Source: Kitasatospora sp. NBC_01246
GTDB lineage: Bacteria; Actinomycetota; Actinomycetes; Streptomycetales; Streptomycetaceae
DNA length: 64,000 nucleotides
Direction: 5' to 3'
NCBI RefSeq assembly: GCF_036226505.1
Contig: NZ_CP108484.1
Span: 5,456,001-5,520,000, forward strand
Made by a program: the position numbers and the translations under genes. The notes below the pieces were generated by a model. It was not told the origin of the DNA and did no database searches. It saw nothing but the letters and a program-made list of their open reading frames with translations. This document shows, in pieces, positions 61,103-64,000 of this stretch (positions are counted from its first letter, which is position 1; each line of letters opens with the position of its first letter).

Positions 61103-61546
61103 ATGCCGTCCAACGACGCCCGGATCCTCCGAGGCGCCGCGATCCCCACTGCGGTCGCCGGAGTCATCGCCATGGCGATCTCATTCGCCGTCGCAGGTGG
61201 CAAGGGACTGCTCGGCGCCTTCTTCGGCGCGCTGCTGGTGGTGGCGTTCTTCAGCTTCGGCCAGGTCGCCCTCGACCGGCTGACCAGGTCGAACCCGCAG
61301 ATGATGATGGCTGCGGGGTTGCTCGTTTACACCACGCAGATCCTGCTGGTCGGCATCGTCCTCGCGGTCTTCAAGAACACCGAACTCTTCAACCGGCAGG
61401 CGTTCGCCTTCACCCTGCTGGGCTGCGCCCTGATCTGGACGGGCTTCCAGGTGCGCGGTGCGCTCAAGGCCAAGACCTTCTACGTCGAGGCCGACGCCTC
61501 CGAAAACAAGGGCGACAAGCCCTCGGACTCGGGGCGTCAACAGTGA
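61103..61546 (+). CDS. atpI: ATP synthase operon protein I
   Basis: 147 residues from ATG at 61103 (GGAG 8 nt upstream). Four helices (about 12-31, 36-53, 66-88, 96-115) in the AtpI arrangement, with AVAGGKGLLGAFFGALLVV in the middle. It may help assemble the c-ring; not essential in most bacteria. A strong hairpin (61557-61580) and a second promoter separate it from atpB. Confidence 0.85.
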   Translation: MPSNDARILRGAAIPTAVAGVIAMAISFAVAGGKGLLGAFFGALLVVAFFSFGQVALDRLTRSNPQMMMAAGLLVYTTQILLVGIVLAVFKNTELFNRQAFAFTLLGCALIWTGFQVRGALKAKTFYVEADASENKGDKPSDSGRQQ

Positions 61547-61556
61547 CGAGGCCCGG

Positions 61557-61580
61557 CTGTCCCCCCAACGAGGGGGGCAG
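61557..61580 (+). terminator. Hairpin between atpI and atpB
   Basis: CTG-T-CCCCCC, loop AACGA, GGGGGG-CAG, followed by TGTTTATG. It could terminate or attenuate transcription from the atpI promoter. Confidence 0.7.
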
Positions 61581-61582
61581 TG

Positions 61583-61611
61583 TTTATGCCGCACTGACGG
61601 ACTGCTATCGT
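61583..61611 (+). promoter_or_regulatory. Candidate internal promoter before atpB
   Basis: TTTATG (61583-61588), 17 bp, TATCGT (61606-61611). It lies just after the hairpin and leaves a leader of about 210 nt before atpB. Confidence 0.5.
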
Positions 61612-61831
61612 CCGTCGCAACAACGGAGTACGGGAAGAGGCCAGGTCTGTCCGCACGATGGACGGATCGCCCCCCGGATCCTTGCAGTCTTCGATGATCC
61701 CGCTGTGGTGCAGCGCACCGCCGTGCGGGATCGGCGAGAAACCCATCAAGTTCCAGTGCCGCACCGTGGCCTCGGGCCACGCCGACACACCGAGGTTGCC
61801 GTAACCATGCGTCACGACGAAGGAGTCCGTG

Positions 61832-62647
61832 GTGAGTGCTGAACTCACGTCTTCGCTCGCCTCAGGCAGTTGCCACTTCGGGGACGCTGGCTGCGGCTTC
61901 CCGGCCCCCGGCCTGAACGAGTTCGACTTCAAGCCGATCTTCTCGATCGGCAGCTTCGAATTCAACAAGCCGATGCTGCTGTCGATGATCGTCGCAGTGC
62001 TGGTGGTCGTCTTCTTCTGGGCCGCGTTCGCCAAGCCGCGCCTGGTGCCCGGCAAGCTGCAGCTGGTCGGTGAGATCGGCTACGACTTCGTCAAGCGGTC
62101 CATCGTGCTGGAGACGATCGGCAAGAAGGGCGAGAAGTTCGTCCCGATGCTCGTCTCGATGTTCTTCTTCGTCTGGCTGATGAACATCATGTCGGTCATC
62201 CCGTTCGCCCAGTTCCCGGTGACGGCGGCCATCGCCTTCCCGGCGGGTCTGGCGGGGGTCGTGTGGATCACCTACATGACCCTGACCTTCAAGAAGCACG
62301 GCTTCGTCGGCGGTCTGAAGAACCTCTGCTGGCCCTCGGGCATCCCCGGCTGGGTCATGTTCATCCTGGTGCCGATCGAGTTCTTCTCGAACATCTTCGT
62401 GCGCCCGTTCACGCTCGCGGTCCGAGCCTTCGCGAACATGTTCGCCGGCCACCTGCTGATCGTGATGTTCTCCATCGCCTCCTGGTACCTGCTCAGCCCG
62501 ACCCTGGGCGCGCTCTACGGCTCGGCGTCGTTCATCGTCGCCATCGGCCTGACCGCCTTCGAGCTGCTGGTCCAGTTCCTGCAGGCCTACATCTTCGTGA
62601 TGCTGGCCAGCAGCTACATCGCCGGTGCCCTCGAAGAGGCGCACTGA
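61832..62647 (+). CDS. atpB: ATP synthase F0 subunit a
   Basis: About 271 residues; of two adjacent GTG codons the second (61832) is 6 nt from AAGGAG. Five to six helices. The essential Arg lies in FVRPFTLAVRAFANMFAGHLLIV and the conserved ELLVQFLQAYIFVMLASSYIAGA closes the half-channel. With the c-ring it conducts protons through the membrane. The N-terminal 35 residues are periplasmic with two Cys. Confidence 0.97.
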   Translation: MSAELTSSLASGSCHFGDAGCGFPAPGLNEFDFKPIFSIGSFEFNKPMLLSMIVAVLVVVFFWAAFAKPRLVPGKLQLVGEIGYDFVKRSIVLETIGKKGEKFVPMLVSMFFFVWLMNIMSVIPFAQFPVTAAIAFPAGLAGVVWITYMTLTFKKHGFVGGLKNLCWPSGIPGWVMFILVPIEFFSNIFVRPFTLAVRAFANMFAGHLLIVMFSIASWYLLSPTLGALYGSASFIVAIGLTAFELLVQFLQAYIFVMLASSYIAGALEEAH

Positions 62648-62738
62648 GCCTGGGGCCCCGGCCCCTCACGAACCAACCTCCCGGATCGCCCGGTGGCCAA
62701 TCACCACCGGTTCACCACCCCTGCAAAGGACAATTGCA

Positions 62739-62975
62739 ATGAGCATGCTCGCTGAGGGCGTCGTCGGTTCCATCGCCTCCGTCGGCTACGGTCTCGCGGC
62801 CATCGGCCCCGGCATCGGCGTTGGTCTCATCTTCGGTAACGGTGTCCAGGCCATGGCCCGTCAGCCCGAGGCTGCCGGCCTGATCCGTTCCAACATGTTC
62901 ATCGGCTTCGCGCTGACCGAGGCGCTCGCCCTGATCGGCATCGTCATGCCGTTCGTCTTCGGCACCGGCAAGTAA
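62739..62975 (+). CDS. atpE: ATP synthase F0 subunit c
   Basis: 78 residues from ATG at 62739 (AAAGGAC upstream). Two helices with the glycine-rich helix 1 (GYGLAAIGPGIGVGLIFG), the polar loop RQP at 41-43, and the proton-binding E61 in GFALTEALALIG. Monomers form the rotating ring. Confidence 0.98.
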   Translation: MSMLAEGVVGSIASVGYGLAAIGPGIGVGLIFGNGVQAMARQPEAAGLIRSNMFIGFALTEALALIGIVMPFVFGTGK

Positions 62976-63009
62976 TTCCGGCGTAGCCCTTTCTGAGGAA
63001 GGTCCAGAT

Positions 63010-63567
63010 ATGAGCATCGCGGCTTCGCTCGCGGCCGAGGAGCAGATGAATCCGCTCCTCCCCGCGTGGCCCGAGATCATCATCGGCCTGCTCTGCTTCT
63101 TCATCGTCTTCGGGCTGCTCGGCAAGAAGCTCCTCCCCAGCATCGAGAAGGTGCTGTCGGAGCGTCGGGACGCCATCGAGGGCGGCATGGAGCGCGCCGA
63201 GGCCGCTCAGGCCGAGGCCCAGGCCCTGCTTGAGCAGTACCGCGCCGAGCTCGCCGAGGCGCGTCACGAGGCTGCCCGCATCGTCGAGCAGGCTCGCGAG
63301 CAGGGCGCTGCCCAGCTCACCGAGATGCGCGAGGAGGGCCAGCGCCAGCGCGAGGCCATCGTCGCCGCCGGCCACGCGCAGATCGAGGCCGACAAGAAGC
63401 AGGCGACCACCGCCCTGCGCCAGGACGTGGGTTCGCTCGCTTCGCAGCTGGCCTCCCGCATCGTGGGCGAGTCCCTTGAGGACCACACGCGGCAGAGCGG
63501 CGTGATCGACCGGTTCCTGGACGAGCTGGAGGCCAAGGCCACCGTTGCTCCGGGTGCGGCCAAGTGA
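63010..63567 (+). CDS. atpF: ATP synthase F0 subunit b
   Basis: 185 residues, ATG with GAGGAAGG upstream. One N-terminal helix (about 20-40, EIIIGLLCFFIVFGLLGKKLLP), then a long charged coiled coil (AEAAQAEAQALLEQYRAELAEARHEAARIVEQA) and a C-terminal part that contacts subunit delta. It is the stator stalk. The next gene overlaps its stop (GTGA). Confidence 0.97.
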   Translation: MSIAASLAAEEQMNPLLPAWPEIIIGLLCFFIVFGLLGKKLLPSIEKVLSERRDAIEGGMERAEAAQAEAQALLEQYRAELAEARHEAARIVEQAREQGAAQLTEMREEGQRQREAIVAAGHAQIEADKKQATTALRQDVGSLASQLASRIVGESLEDHTRQSGVIDRFLDELEAKATVAPGAAK

Positions 63568-64000
63568 TCGGCGCTAGCCGCGAGGCCCTCGCCGCCGGGC
63601 GGCAGAACCTCGAAGCCCTGACCGACTCCACCTCGGTGGACGCGGTCAAGGTCGCCGAGGAGCTCACCGCCGTCACGGTCCTCCTGGACCGTGAGGTGTC
63701 GCTGCGCCGCGTCCTGACCGACCCGTCCCGGTCCGGCCAGGACAAGGCCCAGCTGGTCTCCTCGCTGCTGACCGGGCAGGTCTCCGGCGAGACCATCGAC
63801 CTGGTCTCCGGCCTGGTCCGCTCCCGCTGGTCGGGGTCGCGCGACCTGGTCGACTCGGTCGAGGAGCTGGCCGCGTACGCCGAGGTCATCGCCGCCGACA
63901 AGGCCGGTGTCCTGGACGACGTCGAGGACGAGCTGTTCCGGTTCGGCCGGGTGGTGAACGGCTCCACCGAGCTGCGCTCCGCGCTGACCGAGCCCAAGGC
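63564..64000 (+). CDS. atpH: ATP synthase F1 subunit delta, N-terminal part (cut by window edge)
   Basis: GTG at 63564 overlaps the atpF stop (GTGA). The first 145 residues are visible: IGASREALAAGRQNLEAL, the helical bundle LDREVSLRRVLTDPSRSGQDKAQLV and DLVSGLVRSRWSGSRDLVDSVEEL. It links the b stalk to the alpha subunits. The rest of the operon (alpha, gamma, beta, epsilon) should follow outside the window. Confidence 0.95.
   Translation, partial: MIGASREALAAGRQNLEALTDSTSVDAVKVAEELTAVTVLLDREVSLRRVLTDPSRSGQDKAQLVSSLLTGQVSGETIDLVSGLVRSRWSGSRDLVDSVEELAAYAEVIAADKAGVLDDVEDELFRFGRVVNGSTELRSALTEPK

Overview
The window is high-G+C actinobacterial DNA, almost certainly Streptomyces or the sister genus Kitasatospora. 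Strong third-position G/C bias, GTG and TTG starts, TANNNT -10 boxes, an actinobacterial fused 2-oxoglutarate decarboxylase, Streptomyces-type regulatory motifs (ClgR box, HspR-like HAIR, PHO box) and familiar gene neighbourhoods all point there. From memory, kgd / two-component pair / lon and hom-thrC-thrB-rho-rpmE-prfA-prmC-YrdC-phosphatase-SHMT-wecA-atp follow the S. coelicolor chromosome, so this is core chromosome. No phage, insertion sequence or CRISPR array is visible.

Layout. 0-12.6 kb: start of a Ser/Thr kinase (leftward, cut by the window edge), kgd, a sensor kinase/response regulator pair, a rhomboid-like membrane protein, lon behind a perfect ClgR operator and a degenerate HspR site, a GtrA-like protein and a ROK regulator. 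12.6-16.1 kb: a drug-efflux locus with an ABC-2-like membrane protein, a divergent MarR regulator and an MFS exporter whose promoter lies inside a 43-bp double palindrome. 16.1-19.6 kb: a PHO-box-controlled phosphate transporter with a small membrane partner, and an NlpC/P60 cell-wall hydrolase with a Gly-Thr-Pro-Thr repeat tail. 19.6-21.9 kb: a YdeP/FdhF-type molybdopterin oxidoreductase.

22.3-31.7 kb is the most interesting accessory locus. Two divergent operons encode a flavoprotein plus one permease, and an SsuD-like flavin monooxygenase, a GNAT enzyme, two paralogous lipoprotein binding proteins, a second permease and an ATPase. The intergenic region holds a 25-codon leader peptide ending in SAACRG, followed by competing hairpins. 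I read this as an organosulfur uptake and utilisation island under cysteine-responsive attenuation; that function is inferred.

31.8-41.8 kb: a Ser/Thr kinase, a FAH-family hydrolase, a TetR regulator, a second rhomboid-like protein, a DUF885 metallopeptidase, a second MFS exporter, a secreted trypsin-like protease and a lipoprotein. 41.9-49.9 kb: tRNA-Arg(CCG), a single-domain response regulator, argS, lysA, hom, thrC and thrB, with an intergenic repeat cluster between thrC and thrB. 50.0-64.0 kb: rho with a leader of about 500 nt, an LCP protein, rpmE (TTG start), prfA, prmC, threonylcarbamoyl-AMP synthase, a low-MW phosphatase, an SHMT-like protein lacking key PLP residues, a wecA/tagO-type transferase overlapped by a small upstream ORF, and the ATP synthase operon atpI-atpB-atpE-atpF-atpH (cut at the right edge).

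Five starts (TetR, the response regulator, argS, LCP, and the small ORF before wecA) share one geometry: a TANNNT hexamer, exactly seven bases, then the start codon, as expected for leaderless mRNAs. Many genes end in long GC-rich hairpins without U tracts.
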